Source: Gnetum montanum (taxonomy: Eukaryota; Streptophyta; Gnetopsida; Gnetales; Gnetaceae). Taken from it: DNA of 64,000 nucleotides. Numbering within the stretch: the stretch's first letter is position 1; every line of letters starts with the position of its first letter. The notes below the pieces were generated by a model that saw only the letters and a list, made by a program, of their open reading frames with translations, was not told the origin of the DNA and did not search any database. Of the stretch, positions 1 through 11,010 are shown piece by piece. The stretch covers positions 146,391-210,390 of the forward strand of contig MNCI01020136.1 of assembly GCA_015680685.1 (NCBI GenBank), written 5' to 3'. The position numbers and the translations under genes are program-made.

Positions 1-189
1 ATCATGTTTCCCACCTAACTGTGATTATCAAACCAAAGAATGACTATAGATATACTTTATGATGTATTGCCAACATGATAATTATTGAGGAATAGAGTCA
101 TTTCTAAATTGTGATTCAAACTTGCAACCAGTTTCATTACAAGATAATGAGCTAAAACCATAGGATTTTTAACTATCAATGGACTAGAA
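1..189. other. Unassigned left edge, probably decayed copia pol
   Basis: This stretch continues downstream (on the minus strand) of the copia pol fragment at 190-545. I could not align its translation to integrase with any confidence because stops occur in all frames. It is most likely the decayed continuation of the same element. Confidence 0.3.
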
Positions 190-545
190 CTTATTTAATC
201 AAGGCCATGTGCTAGCATGGGAGTGTTGGCACCAACATGAGTCTTCTAAGTAACTCGCCAAGTCCAAGTTTATTTCCAAAAAAAAAACAAGTGACTCGTA
301 GAGTTTCAATCTTGTAACACTATCTGTGACTATGCTACCTCTTAGTACATAAAGGCCATTCTATTTCTCACCTCTCATCACAGCAAGTGCACCCTTCAAG
401 ACCTTGAGAACTCCACCTTGAGCTCTATACATCCAACCGTTGGCATCCATAGTACCAAGAGAATTTAGGTTTTTCTTCGACTCTGGTATGTGTCTGACGT
501 CTGTTAATGTTCTCACTGTACCATCATACATCTTAATCTGAACTT
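190..545 (-). pseudogene. Ty1/copia pol fragment (after protease, before integrase)
   Basis: Read on the minus strand from about 545, the translation runs QIKMYDGTVRTLTDVRHIP, then SLGTMDANGWMY, then GGVLKVLKGALAVMRG, a stop, and LYVLRGS. This is the stretch of plant copia polyproteins between the aspartic protease and the integrase HHCC domain, normally reading like VRIKMFDG..VRTLTDVRHIP. A decayed version of the LWHMRLGHMSE block follows near 211-231, shifted in frame. It continues the gag-protease part at 1620-2419 of the same minus-strand element. The two parts are separated by a foreign block of about 1 kb at about 560-1615. Stops and frameshifts make it non-functional. Confidence 0.85.
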
Positions 546-1272
546 ACCATATCATTTCCTATAAGACTGTTGATGCGTAAATTTTGGACATGCCGCTGCC
601 GCCAACACCTGTAAAAACTTGTTTTAGGAGACTATCGCCTAGGGCGCCTCCTGTATGGGTATGAAAACCCAGGAATAGTCTCAGCTTAAAAGGGCTATGT
701 GACAAAACAATAATAACAATATTTTAAAAAAAATATTAAAAGCTTTAAATTTAATAAGAATATTGAAAATTAAATAATTTGTGCAATTTAAAAGAGTACA
801 ATAATTTAAAATAAAATGCAAATAATAATATTGAAAACTATAAAAGTTATCTACCGCGACTGCTTCTACGCTTGGAGATGGCAGAGAGAAAAATCTGTCA
901 TATTGTTTGAAAGCAAATAAATAAAGAACAAAATGATGTGCATACAACTTGTCTCTACCAGGTTTCTGTTTATAGGCAGAAAGAGGGCGTTGTTCTCTGC
1001 CGTGTGAGCAGAAAAGAAAAAGAAAAGAAAAGAAAACGTGTCTGTTTCTGTCTACAATTGCTACTGCAGAGTAAGCACACTATCATCTGCAATTTGCCTA
1101 CAACTGTTGTTGATGTTCACCGGGCGTTTCATGCTCCTGTTGTGTTCTGTCGCCTGCCAGTAGAAGATAGAAGACTGCCAAAAATGTCTCCGCTGTCAGT
1201 GTTGCCTGCCAGCAGAACAGAAAATGGTTGTTGCAAACTCTGGCTCCTCTTCGTTTATGTGAATTGACAAGG

Positions 1273-1280
1273 TATTTATA
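1273..1280 (-). promoter_or_regulatory. TATA box (TATAAATA) in the inserted block
   Basis: The minus strand reads CCCTATAAATACC. The sequence downstream on that strand looks like untranslated leader. This fits an LTR-type promoter but rests on the motif alone. Confidence 0.4.
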
Positions 1281-1370
1281 GGGTTGGATTGGGCTCGGGC
1301 ACGAAATTCAAGAATGGAATCAATGGCTGTGAGATGATAGGAAAGCATATCTAGCGACATGTGTCCCATG

Positions 1371-1490
1371 GATAGTTGGCACGAGTTGGATGTGTGTTGG
1401 ATAGTTGCATTCTTTGACCAGGCTCAATGTATCTATGTTGATAGTTGTGCACGAGTTGGATATGTGTTGGATAGTTGCATTCTTTGACCA
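1371..1490 (+). repeat. Tandem duplication, 70-bp period
   Basis: The 40-base unit starting ACGAGTTGGAT at 1381-1420 recurs at 1451-1490 with one mismatch. The preceding bases (GATAGTTG) are also repeated. Confidence 0.85.
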
Positions 1491-1615
1491 AGTAGATTGT
1501 ATTTTACAATTTATGGGTTATTCAAGCCCATGAAAGTACATTTAATTTAGATCATGAAGGCTTGATATGTCAATACTGTACGACTTCTGATTTTTTGTGA
1601 TATTAAACTTGTTCA

Positions 1616-1800
1616 AACAAGGCCCTATGCCTAGCATGGGTAAGGTTGAGGTTGGCCTCAAGACCATCACCACCATCAATTTTTTGATAAGTGGTGAACC
1701 AATCATTATTAGGACACGAACATCCTGAATTAAGAATCCACTCCTTTTCAAAGTAGGCAATGGTAACAGAGAGAACTTCACCTCCGTCCGACCTTTCAGC
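1616..1800 (-). pseudogene. Ty1/copia aspartic protease fragment
   Basis: The minus-strand translation gives VTIAYFEKEWILNSGCS followed by WFTTYQKIDGGDGLEANL. This matches the copia protease start, where the usual text is WILDSGCS or WILDSACS and then DWFTTY. The catalytic D of the D-S/T-G triad reads N here (N-S-G). It lies immediately downstream of the gag zinc knuckle and ends at the border of the inserted block. Confidence 0.85.
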
Positions 1801-2419
1801 AACTCCAGCAACAATTTTATTTTTAGTGCAGATTGATTTTCCTGTTTTCAGGACAATCTTTCCTAAGGTGCCCTTCTTTGTGACAATACCAACAGGTTTT
1901 TCTAAATCGTGATTTTGATCTAGAGGGACCTTTTTGTTTTGAACTACCCTTTTCTTTTCTTCCGACCCTTACAAACAAACCATCAGATTTCTCACCACTC
2001 ATCTCCACTGTTACTCTCTTCAGCAATTCACTAGAATTCAGGGATGCTTAAACATCCTCCATTGAAATAGTCTCTCCCATACAACAACGTGGTGACCAAG
2101 TGCTCATAAGATTTAGGCAACGAACATAACAAGATAAGAACTTGATCTTCATCTTCAACTTTACCATCTATATTCATCAAATCAAGAACTATTCTATTAA
2201 ACTGATCAATATGTTCTTGAATTGGTGTACCTTCTTTCATTCGGAGAGTATATTCTGGTACAAGCGATTGCTGAGGGACTTTGTCATGTATAAGCTCTCA
2301 AGCTTCAACCACAATCCAGCTGTTGTATTTCCACTTGCAACTTCTCATAACAATCCTAGCCAATGACCGAAATCATTCTTTCCATCAAATTTTTCAATCT
2401 CAAATTTTGTTGAAGACAT
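1801..2419 (-). pseudogene. Ty1/copia gag, decayed
   Basis: The protein starts at the ATG at 2419 with MSSTKFEIEKFDGKNDFGHW, the usual copia gag N-terminus. It then jumps to LKLESLYMTKSLSNRLYQN (about 2270-2340), so roughly 70 residues are missing between them. Next come MKEGTPIQEHIDQFNRIVLD (2240 downward) and LCSLPKSYEHLVTTLLYGR. After a frameshift come SSELLKRVTVEM and a zinc knuckle CWYCHKEGHLRKDC (CX2CX4HX4C) near 1850-1895. Gag would bind and package the element's RNA. Frameshifts, stops and the internal deletion show it is dead. The family assignment is very secure. Confidence 0.92.
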
Positions 2420-2435
2420 CCCTAAATAATAACAA

Positions 2436-2451
2436 CCTGGCTCTGATACTA
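2436..2451 (-). other. Primer-binding site, initiator-Met tRNA type
   Basis: On the minus strand it reads TAGTATCAGAGCCAGG, close to the plant copia primer site TGGTATCAGAGC complementary to the 3' end of tRNA-iMet. It lies 3 bases inside the LTR edge at 2455. Confidence 0.85.
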
Positions 2452-2454
2452 GTT

Positions 2455-2858
2455 TGTTGCGACAAAATGCCCAGAAGGAAACAGCAAAGCTGAAATCAGA
2501 AAAATATGAGAGAAAGAAGAATAAACGATTTGACAAAGCACATAAAAGATTTATGTGGTTCGGCTTAGACTATGTCCACAAGCAGCAGAGGAGAATTTCT
2601 ATGGCAGAAAAACAAAGAACACAGGACATGTTATTCTTTCGTCTTTCAGGGGCAGCACACCCCACTCGTCTCTCACCCCCTATCAGGCATGGAATTTCCC
2701 AAAAACTTTAAAAGGGAAAAGGATGAATACAAGACATACAAATTTAGCAAAGCGCTTACACTTAGCAATGCATTTACATTCAATAATAATGCAATTACAA
2801 TCAGGCGTTATGCGGTTCTGCCTTATACCAAAATATAATGGCAGTCCACGTTGCCACA
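2455..2858 (-). mobile_element. Copia 5' LTR (outer border approximate)
   Basis: The inner edge is TGTTGCGACAAA on the plus strand, next to the primer site. The segment includes text typical of plant copia U5 regions (minus strand: GTGGACATAG, then CCGAACCACATAAAT). A diverged inverted match to the inner edge (GTTGCCACA) at 2850-2858 is taken as the outer edge, giving about 404 bp. The partner LTR is not in the window. Confidence 0.65.
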
Positions 2859-2859
2859 A

Positions 2860-3207
2860 GTTCGCATGAATATAATGTGGCGTTTTCCACAGCACATTTG
2901 GCTGGGTTTGGTATACGTGTTTGCAATGGTGAGGACACCCGAGTTCATCTATGATCAAAGCTTGGGGATGGCGATCTACCTGAGTTCGGTTGGATCTGGG
3001 GCAAATTTGGGTGGATTTTTGGCATCAGTTATGAAGTGGTTGAGCGGCAGCTATGGCCATCATAGCTGGTTTGATGACAACATGAACAGAACTCGCTTTG
3101 ATAACTTTTACAGGATAATTGTTGCACTGAATGCTCTCTGCCTTTGCATGCTTCTAAGCGTTGCCAGAAGTTTCCTCAGGGATGTCAAACAGACAGTTGC
3201 AACATGA
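2860..3207 (+). pseudogene. NPF/PTR family transporter, C-terminal fragment
   Basis: The translation from about 2866 (MNIMWRFPQHIW..) to the TGA at 3205-3207 matches the last transmembrane region of plant NRT1/PTR (NPF) proton-coupled nitrate or peptide transporters. Recognisable pieces are FPQHIWLGLVYVF, TPEFIYDQ, SLGMAIYLSSVGSGANLGG, HSWFDDNMNRTRFDNFY, and a final hydrophobic helix with a short tail. Between YDQ and SLG the usual loop (APDxMR in relatives) is missing, an apparent in-frame loss of about six residues. Coding similarity begins right at the copia LTR border, so the rest of the gene is cut off or lies beyond the element outside the window. The frame is open for over 110 codons, so decay may be recent. 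Expression of an intact gene with the copia element in an intron cannot be excluded. Confidence 0.75.
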
Positions 3208-5802
3208 GTTTTCAGGAATGACTCTCTCCTACTTTAGTAATAGTCTGCAGCAGTTGTATATCAAAGACATTCATTTCATATTCTGGGTACCTTGGGAAGA
3301 CCGATCAAAATTCAGTAAACAATCCTTGTCCATGGTAAAAAAATGCTATTATATGTTAGACTCAATATTTCCATGTCTAGGCTTTTTTGATTCTTAAACT
3401 TTTTAAAAATTTTATTTGATTATTGTTTGGGATACTGACAGTTCAATTTTTTTAAAGTTTTATTTGGTTATGGTTTAGGATACTGAAATTGAAACAAAAA
3501 TTTTTAACGACGTTCACTTCGACTTCTGAATTTACGACTTAAAAAATAATTCACTGTAAAATCAAACATGTAATCTAGACTTACTAGATAAAGCCCTTAA
3601 AAAGTAGCTAATACCTCATAGTTTTCTTTCCTTTCTAATTTTCTGATAATTGGGATACAACGACATAAAAGACAACTGCAACGGATTAAGTTAACACATC
3701 AACCGAAAATATTCTAGTTTCGAATACACTGGGGCGGCGCATGCAATTTTTTACCGCAGATTTATGTTGTTTCGATGCGATATGGATCCTCGAAGACACG
3801 TGCAGTGGAAAATTCAGGAATGAAATAAAGTTGAGAGCATCCTTACGTTTGGTGGTAGGGATTGAAAAGATTCTATGAAAAGATATAAACTAGCCTAGGT
3901 TCAAAGAAATAAATTTTGGTGCAAAATAGAATTAAGCAAGTGCAACCTTTGTTGTTGGTTATCCCCTTATCATGCCTAGGTTGAGAGAATCAACTTTTGG
4001 TGTGATATACGATTAGAGTAAAACAATGTTCAGTATTTGTTTTTATATTTTTATTGAGGTAGAAACCAAAAAGTCAAGTACAAATATGGTCATGTAGATA
4101 GATATATCCTTTTAACAGTAGATTTTGAGAAGTGTATAAGCGTACACCAATTTTGCTTGTCTTAATACCTATTTCACTTCTGTATTTTTCAATTTTTTCA
4201 TAGTTAAAAATCAAATTTACATCAAATCTGAGGACATTAGTAATTAAAATCAATCCGGCCACTAATTTTTTTATGCTTTTGGATCTTATATTTTTCTCTT
4301 TTTTCACAATGTTAATAAAATAGCATAATTAGTACAAAGAAAAAGTGAAATAGATGCTACAATAAAATAAAATTAGTATTCATAGTAATGAAATTAACTC
4401 CGTGGTCCCACGTTTTGATACAAAAATATCAGCATTAGCATCAAGTTTCCAACTAACTATAAAACCTTGCCAAATCTTATTAATGAGTCCTTTTTTAGAT
4501 TTTGTATATGCTAAGGTATTCCCCAGATACAATGTGCAATAATCACTGGGCCAATTATTATGGAAAATGAGCAATGACTTAGTAGGGCATCCTCCAAAAA
4601 TGACATGCAACATTGTCACTTGTAACAAAGATCTAGCTCTTCATAAGGGCAAATGACAAAAGAGAATTCATGTAGATGACCTATTTTATTGGGATAAGGC
4701 TAAGATAAGATGATGATGATCTTAACAAAATTAACATACCAAAATAAAATTACTATTCAAAATAATGAATCGATCAAAGAAATAATTAATCCAAAATGTG
4801 GTAGAAATCAACTAAAACTAGGTAGGGATCAAATTTTAATCTAGAAATTGTTACCATAAGAATTATATATAGTTATGGTTTTCTTCCTTGCACTTTTGTT
4901 ACCAAATATGGCTATTACAAGAATTGTTTAAATAAAGTGCAGTCTAGTGAAAAAATAAAAACGTAACCTTGTAAACTTGATAACTTCAAATCTTGAGAAT
5001 TTAGAAGGGCTAATGACCTACAATTCACACCAGCACTTGGAATTATGATAAGGTTACACTTTCACACATCTACCAACCTTTCTAAGACTCCTTTATTTGA
5101 CTTGGAAATATTTATTTGACTTGTAATAGAAGCAACATATGTAGTTAGGATAAGGCTGGGATGATAATGATGATGAATTCTTTGTAAGTAAAATGTTTTA
5201 GATCAAAATGCTTTTGGTTTTTTTTTCCTTTAAGTAGTGTGTAGCATTCCATGTCAATGAGGGCATTATTCACTTAATTAAAGTATATGGCTTATGGTTT
5301 ACAAGTTATAAGTTTGATCCCAAGGGATACTGAGACATGAAGCGTTGTAAAAATGGTAGAAAACCAACTATACTAAGTCATCATCAGATATTTTTCCTTT
5401 GCCTACCTTAATACTTAGTTCATCATAGTTGAGATAAAAACACCATAGGAAGTCATCATCAAGTCTTTTGCCTTTACTTTCCTTGATGGAAAACCTATCA
5501 TTATTGAAATAAAGACACTAAGATAAATGTAAGGTGCTTAAGAAGAACTTCTTTACCTTTCTTAAATTCTTATATTAAATTTTATCCATGGATGTTAAAC
5601 ATGATAATAATGACTTGGCCTTGATAACCCATCAAACATGCTAGTTGTGTGGGTACTACTTGGATTGAAAGCAAAAAGAATGATGGAATGATCCCATGTA
5701 GTGAGTACCATGGGCTAGCAAGAAGTAATCTAACATAATGTTATGCAAATTTATAAAACTAGAATGGCCAAAGGGCTAACTTAACAATCAGCTATTGGAG
5801 AA

Positions 5803-6050
5803 AATAAGTGTTTAATTTCATTGGAGTAGCCAATGCAGGGATTTTCAACTTGCACATTGAGCCCTATGTGTGCATTTGTCAAATATGAGCTAGGTACTTT
5901 AACCATTTAGCCATGGGATGGTTATGGTATAATATAAGTATTTAATTTCATTAGACTAACCAATGCAAGTGTTTTCAACCAACATATGGAGTCTATTGTG
6001 TACATCTGTCATTTATGAGTTAGGCACTTTGACCATTTAACCTTGGATGC
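5803..6050 (+). repeat. Diverged tandem duplication, about 130 bp period
   Basis: TTTAATTTCATT at 5811 and again at 5941 starts two copies that stay alignable through CCAATGCA, TTTTCAAC, TCATTTATGAG/TCAAATATGAG and ACCATTTA. The copies differ at many positions. Confidence 0.75.
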
Positions 6051-6296
6051 TATAAAAATATCATTGCTCACTACTAAGTGAATTATATGAGTTAAGGCCA
6101 AAGTGAATTTTCTTCATCACAATTAAACTAAACCTACTTTATTGGTATACATTTTCTTTAATATTATTTATTTATTGCATTACTCACTTGGGTTCAAAGT
6201 CACATGTTTAATCTCAAAGGGTATGTTAAGATATATATCCATTTGGGGCATGATAAAAAATATGTCTGAATGTCTAGGGTCATGACGATAATTATC

Positions 6297-6392
6297 ATTT
6301 AATTATTGTAACATGGAGTAATTTAATTATTGTAACATGAAGTAATCATAGTCAAATCCTTAACAGATTATTCCATGTTACAATAATTAAAT
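6297..6392 (+). repeat. 24-bp tandem pair followed by an inverted copy
   Basis: The 24-base unit at 6297-6320 (ATTTAATTATTGTAACATGG..) repeats directly at 6321-6344 with one mismatch. It appears inverted at 6369-6392, also with one mismatch. Transcribed RNA could fold into a long hairpin. Confidence 0.85.
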
Positions 6393-6519
6393 TAAAATTT
6401 TCCTTTTATATTGATATAAAACTAATACTCTTAAAAATTAAAATTTATATAATACATATATATTAACAAATTACTAAATGTTCTGCTTGATAGGTAGAAA
6501 ATTAATGGTTAAAGAAAAC

Positions 6520-7402
6520 TGATAAGTAGCAAATATCCCCTATGCCCAACATACGAATCAAAAGTATTCACCAATGATCTAGTCGAATTCCATAGACTTA
6601 GTTACCTAAGTTACCAATATCCCTAAATAGTGAATTGTCTAATTACAAGTCATTATCTTCTTAATTCATACTTGTGTTTTAACTATGTATGTGTTTAAGG
6701 CATAAGATATTTATTTTTATAATTATTTTTATTATATTTTTCTCCTAATTGCTTACTAATGAAATGGATATTTTATGATTAAATTAATTAACAAATTCTT
6801 AAATTAACTATCCTAACATTGAGTAACTATTTCCACTTATCGTACACATTCTAACCTTATTCTAATGCTACTGAGTTACCAAGTGTATACTAGTGGGTGC
6901 ACCAAATATCCATTGCTCAAATTGCTAAGTATTAATACATTATACTCAAAGTGGTTGTACTCATGTGGTTATGATTAATTTTATTAATTACTTGAGAACA
7001 TAAAAGTAAATTGCATATAAAATAAAGTACTAAAAAGAAATAGTAAATTAGTCTAAGTGCTGCAATGGATATTGGAAATTTTGATTTTATTTTTGATCAT
7101 ACCAATGTATCCAAGTACATGAGTACTTGAATAAAATTCCATACAATCTCATATATCTACATTGTGGGTACTTAGAGGGAAAATATTCTAACTCTTGAAT
7201 GAAGAAACTAGAAGAGTTCAGCTAAGTCTAAGACTGAAAGGTGTCATAAATACAAAGGGTGCACACATTTATATAGGCAATAAATACATCAATGTTAATG
7301 TATCTATGTCAACACATCCTAGCATGCAACAAAAGGGATACATCAATGAGGTTACATGGACAAGCATGCATCAACTCAACCTATTCTATAGATGTTTCAT
7401 CA
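6520..7402 (-). repeat. 3' LTR of element I
   Basis: On the plus strand it begins TGATAAGTAGC and ends TTTCATCA. It aligns over its length with 24467-25345, sharing blocks such as ATCTAGTCGAATTC and GGCATAAGAT.TTTATTTTT. It is 883 bp. Confidence 0.9.
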
Positions 7403-7415
7403 TACCCCCACAACT
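7403..7415 (-). promoter_or_regulatory. Polypurine tract of element I
   Basis: The minus strand reads GTTGTGGGGGTA directly before the LTR. It resembles TAGTCATGGGGGTA at the same place in element II and is the expected primer for plus-strand DNA synthesis. Confidence 0.7.
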
Positions 7416-7639
7416 AACTAAAAACTCATCCTTGAGTGTATAAAATTAAGATTAAGTTTCTTACAAAATTTTTAGCAGTATGGAATTGATTGACAAAAAG
7501 ACACATAAACTGACTCTAATTGATTCCTAGTGTGAGATTGTACAATGTTACAAAAATGAGTATCTATTACAACAAAATTGGACACTTAACTAAAATTTTC
7601 AGTAGGTGCATGTAGGATAGTCTAAGATGTGATGAATTC

Positions 7640-10452
7640 TCATAAAATACCTAGAGGTAGAGGCTCTTGTGGCTCTGGTGATCCTTCATACTATCTCAAT
7701 GTTGTTGGAGGCTAAGGTTGACTTGTTGCTACCACTGCTACTATCGAAAGTTTGAAAGCATTTAGAAGTGTTTTCATCTTCTCTTGCTTTGTGGGCTTGT
7801 GCAAGGATATCCCATGGGCATGGCATCAAAGAGAACATTTCCTTATTATTGAAAAACTAGGCTATGAATTATTTATGTTCAATGTTGAATGTCTTTACTA
7901 GGTTCTACAGCTCCTAGTATTTATTTATCCTTCTTGTCAGGTTCTTAGTAATAGATCATTAGTCTATGAATTTGCTCTTGATAACTTCAAACTCCATGTT
8001 GGCTATTCCAACTTTTGTTTGATCTCTTTGTGAAGATAGAATTTTTTCTCATAAAGGAGATAGGAACTACCAACCTACTTCTTCAACTTTGTTCTTAGCC
8101 TCCCCATTATCAACATCTTTAAGTTTGTATAACGAAGGTTGGCAAGATCCATGTACTCCATTATCTCCTCAATCTACAACTTCTTTAGGTAAATTTTATC
8201 CTTGTTTTATGCATTTTTTCCATCAAAGATTCATTGTCATATGTCACCTTATTGTTGGAGTTTCTAGAGGGTCTCATTCATCTTTTCCTTTGCTAGTTGA
8301 ATCTCTTTGTCATTGACCTCCTTGAGTAGCCCAACTTGGTCCTTGTAATGATTTTTTAGTCATTTAAACTTTAGGGCTTTATTTTTCCATGTGGATGCCT
8401 CGATTGTGGTCTTCTGGGGAAGAGCATGGAATTTTTCCATCGAGAGATTACACTTTTCTATTACAAATATCCTTAGATCAAGGTTTGATTTGGCAAGATA
8501 CTCCTGTTACTGGTGAATGAACTCAACCATTTGATCCTTCTATTTCTTAGCATTACATATGTGGTGGTTATTCTTGGTGAGGACCAAGTTTTCTTTGTGG
8601 ACCAATGATAGGTCCTTATCAATGTTATTGACCATGGCTTCTAACAAGGATGTATCAAAGATTCTCATCTCCTTCACATTCTCAAACTCTTGGTATTTTT
8701 GTTGAAGTTGTTAGAAAGCTTCATCTTTGGTAAGTTTTGACTTGAGAATTATGAGGTTAGACAAATAGGCTTACAACTCAGCAACTTTATTATCCAACCA
8801 CTGATTAGCTATGCTGGCCTCCTCAAGTTATGCATTGATGATTAGTATCTTGCCCCTTATCTCAAGCAACTACAACTAGTGTATTGTAATTGCATTCAAA
8901 AGATCAAAGATCTCTAGAAGTAGTTGCCTAGCTCCAACTAGTTTTTCCAACATCTCCTAGTATTGGGAAGTGCTCATTTGACCACTTCCTACTCTTGTAG
9001 ATGCATCAATATATATCATGACAGCAATGTCAAGTATCAATGTTGTAAGAGAGTTAAGGACTTTAGCAACCCTATCAACCATCACCTTCACGACTATCTC
9101 CTAGCCCTTATGTGGCATGACTAGGACTATTGCCTCCTCACCCTCCTCCAACATGATGGAGATTACCACAACATTTCCTAAAAACTCAAGAAATTTTTAC
9201 CCAAGAATGGATACTATGACCTCTTTGGCACCTAGATTAGGCTTGGTGGAAACTTGGTTCCTTTTTGTGGAGAAGAGTGGGGTTGTTTCACTATCTAGAC
9301 AACATATGATCCTAGCAACCTCATTAATATGGCTCATGAATGGATGGTAAATGAAGGATTTTCCTCTACTTGTAGAGTCTTGTTGTTCCTATAGCTATTG
9401 CTTGTGAAGTTTTTTGAGTCTTTTGATAGTTGCAAACATCTCTAGTGTAGTCTCTAGGGCTACAGGTGGTAGTGACGACTACTCCCATTTTTGTAGCTTG
9501 TTCACTAGCTTATCTTTCATCATCTCCTACCAGGATGTGGTAGTAGCATGATACACTACATCATATGAATAGTGAGATATCTCTCCTCTTTTGCAAAGAT
9601 TGCAAATTAGGTATGGAAAGGGGAGTGCCTTCCTACCATTCTCATTTTCCTTAAAACATTTTTCAATTTCTAGGAAAATAAGCTAACGAAGATTGACTAA
9701 TAATTTCCTGCTAAGAGCAACACATGCTTGAGAATAGAAGACTATTATTTTACTGGGCCTGACCATTAGGTTTTGGTAATAGGTTGCAATGTTAAAATAT
9801 GCTTTCCAAACTTTTGTGAGACCACTATACTCCTTGTGATTTACCCCATAGCATCATTAAACCCACTACTTTTTGGCTTTTGGAATTGCCTATGTTGAGA
9901 TCTCAATCAACTTTGTCCTAATGTTTACAAACTAGGGACCTTTGTAATAACCTCAACTAAGTAAGATATAGTGATTTCTTTGATCTTCATCAACATGTCT
10001 CCTTGTCGATTGTTCTAGAAAAAGTAAGGCTCTCCCATGTACCATTCTCGACTATTAGAGAAAACAAGCCACATGAAAGACCCTTGTAGTTGTGTTTGGA
10101 CCTCCTTCAGTGACAACTCAAAGAAGGGTTGAAAGTTTAGCTCTTAGAGAATAGAACTTTGGACCTTCTTGGTTCTAATTTTCTCTAAACAGGTCTCCAT
10201 AAGGGTGACCTTAGTGATAGGCCTTGGCCTATAAGCCTCATCCTAACTAGATTAGCCTATTTTTGATGTGGGAATTTGTTTGGAAGATTCCACTCTAGGT
10301 TCCTCCCAAAGGGATCCAGTTGCATGCGTGCCTTTAGCTAGCTATTTTTAAGGCTACTACAGTTGTTGTTTCTATTGGTCCCTTCCTCCTTAGGATCACT
10401 TTCCCCTAGGCTGTGATGGATCACCCTCTTGCAGTCCCTATTTTGGTGTCAT
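7640..10452 (-). pseudogene. ORF3 of element I (post-pol ORF), decayed
   Basis: On the minus strand the ORF starts at the ATG at 10452-10450, directly after the intron-like segment. Near 9560-9830 it contains the block that marks ORF3 in elements III and IV: LMVRPSKIIVFYSQAC, then ALSRKLLVNL, then EIEKCFKENE, LPFPYLI and EMMKDKL. A middle region (about 8400-9000) is rich in K, E, L and Q and looks coiled-coil. The C-terminal end (about 7650-7850) has PCPWDI and a Ser/Thr/Pro tail ending near the codons for RASTSRY. The function is unknown. Position after pol is where Athila-type elements carry an env-like or unknown ORF, but I see no clear signal peptide or membrane anchor. Many stops and frameshifts break it. 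Confidence 0.75.
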
Positions 10453-10774
10453 ACGTGATCACAAACATAACTCATAATTAACTTTTTAATTCATTACCTT
10501 TAGCTAGTTAGATACATTTCTTGTTAGATCAGGTTATGTTTAGTTATCAAGTGTTAAGAGTTGATCATTTGAATACTAGCTTGTAATCCTAGATAGGTAT
10601 ATTATTTTAATATTATTTTATTTACTATATATCAAAGTTTTTTTGTTAGGTTTAATCCTTTATGAAAAGAAATTTAATATTATTTTAATGAATTAACCTT
10701 GAGGAATTAGGAAAATCTTGAAACTTTTTCTGCAAGAAACTAAAGGTTTGTGTTCCCCATGACATAGAGCTTAC
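10453..10774 (-). other. Putative leader intron before ORF3 (element I)
   Basis: The donor reads GAAG|GTAAGCTC (cut at 10774). The segment ends immediately before the ORF3 ATG, where the acceptor AG expected from element IV (ACAG|ATG) reads GT here. It is 322 bp and aligns with the intron-like segments of elements III and IV. Confidence 0.55.
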
Positions 10775-10922
10775 CTTCTATAGCATAAGGATTGAAAAAC
10801 GAATAAAAACAAGTTAGTGATTTAAGAGTTATGATGCTAGGAAGGTTCTTAGGCTTTGAAAAAATACCAAAAACTCCTCTTGTGCTTTGGGAAAATGATG
10901 CAAAATGAGCTAAGTATCATGT

Positions 10923-10932
10923 GTATATATAA
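10923..10932 (-). promoter_or_regulatory. Internal TATA box upstream of ORF3 (element I)
   Basis: The minus strand reads CTTTATATATACAC. Upstream lie ACATCGATGTAG and CCTATCAATG, resembling the short motifs in this element's own LTR promoter. It is about 150 bases ahead of the splice-donor-like site, as in elements III and IV. Confidence 0.55.
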
Positions 10933-11010
10933 AGTTTATATTCTTCATCGATGAGTCTATGTTGACTCAATTCACACCATTGATAGGGCTACATCGATGT
11001 AGTGGTTGAT

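Larger units (their letters stand above)
560..1615 (-). mobile_element. Insertion inside the copia protease, possibly a solo LTR
   Basis: Copia homology stops near 1620 (after a GIG motif of the protease) and resumes near 545 in the adjoining part of the same protein, so the DNA between was inserted. It has no protein match. On the minus strand it has a good TATA box (1273-1280), which fits an LTR promoter of a minus-strand element, and a 70-bp-period tandem duplication lies at 1371-1490. I could not define exact ends or a target duplication. It could equally be another non-coding insertion. Confidence 0.45.
3208..6519. other. AT-rich intergenic DNA without recognised genes
   Basis: It is rich in poly-A/T runs and stops. 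A short minus-strand reading frame at 4380-4628 (82 codons) shows no family I recognise. Two local repeat structures are listed separately. No RNA gene was recognised. Confidence 0.6.

Noticed and set aside
938-1267. 109-codon plus-strand ORF rich in Cys, Arg and Lys
   Set aside because: It lies in the inserted LTR-like block, opposite to its apparent promoter direction, and matches no family.
4380-4628. 82-codon minus-strand ORF
   Set aside because: No recognised domain, AT-rich surroundings and no conserved partner elsewhere in the window.
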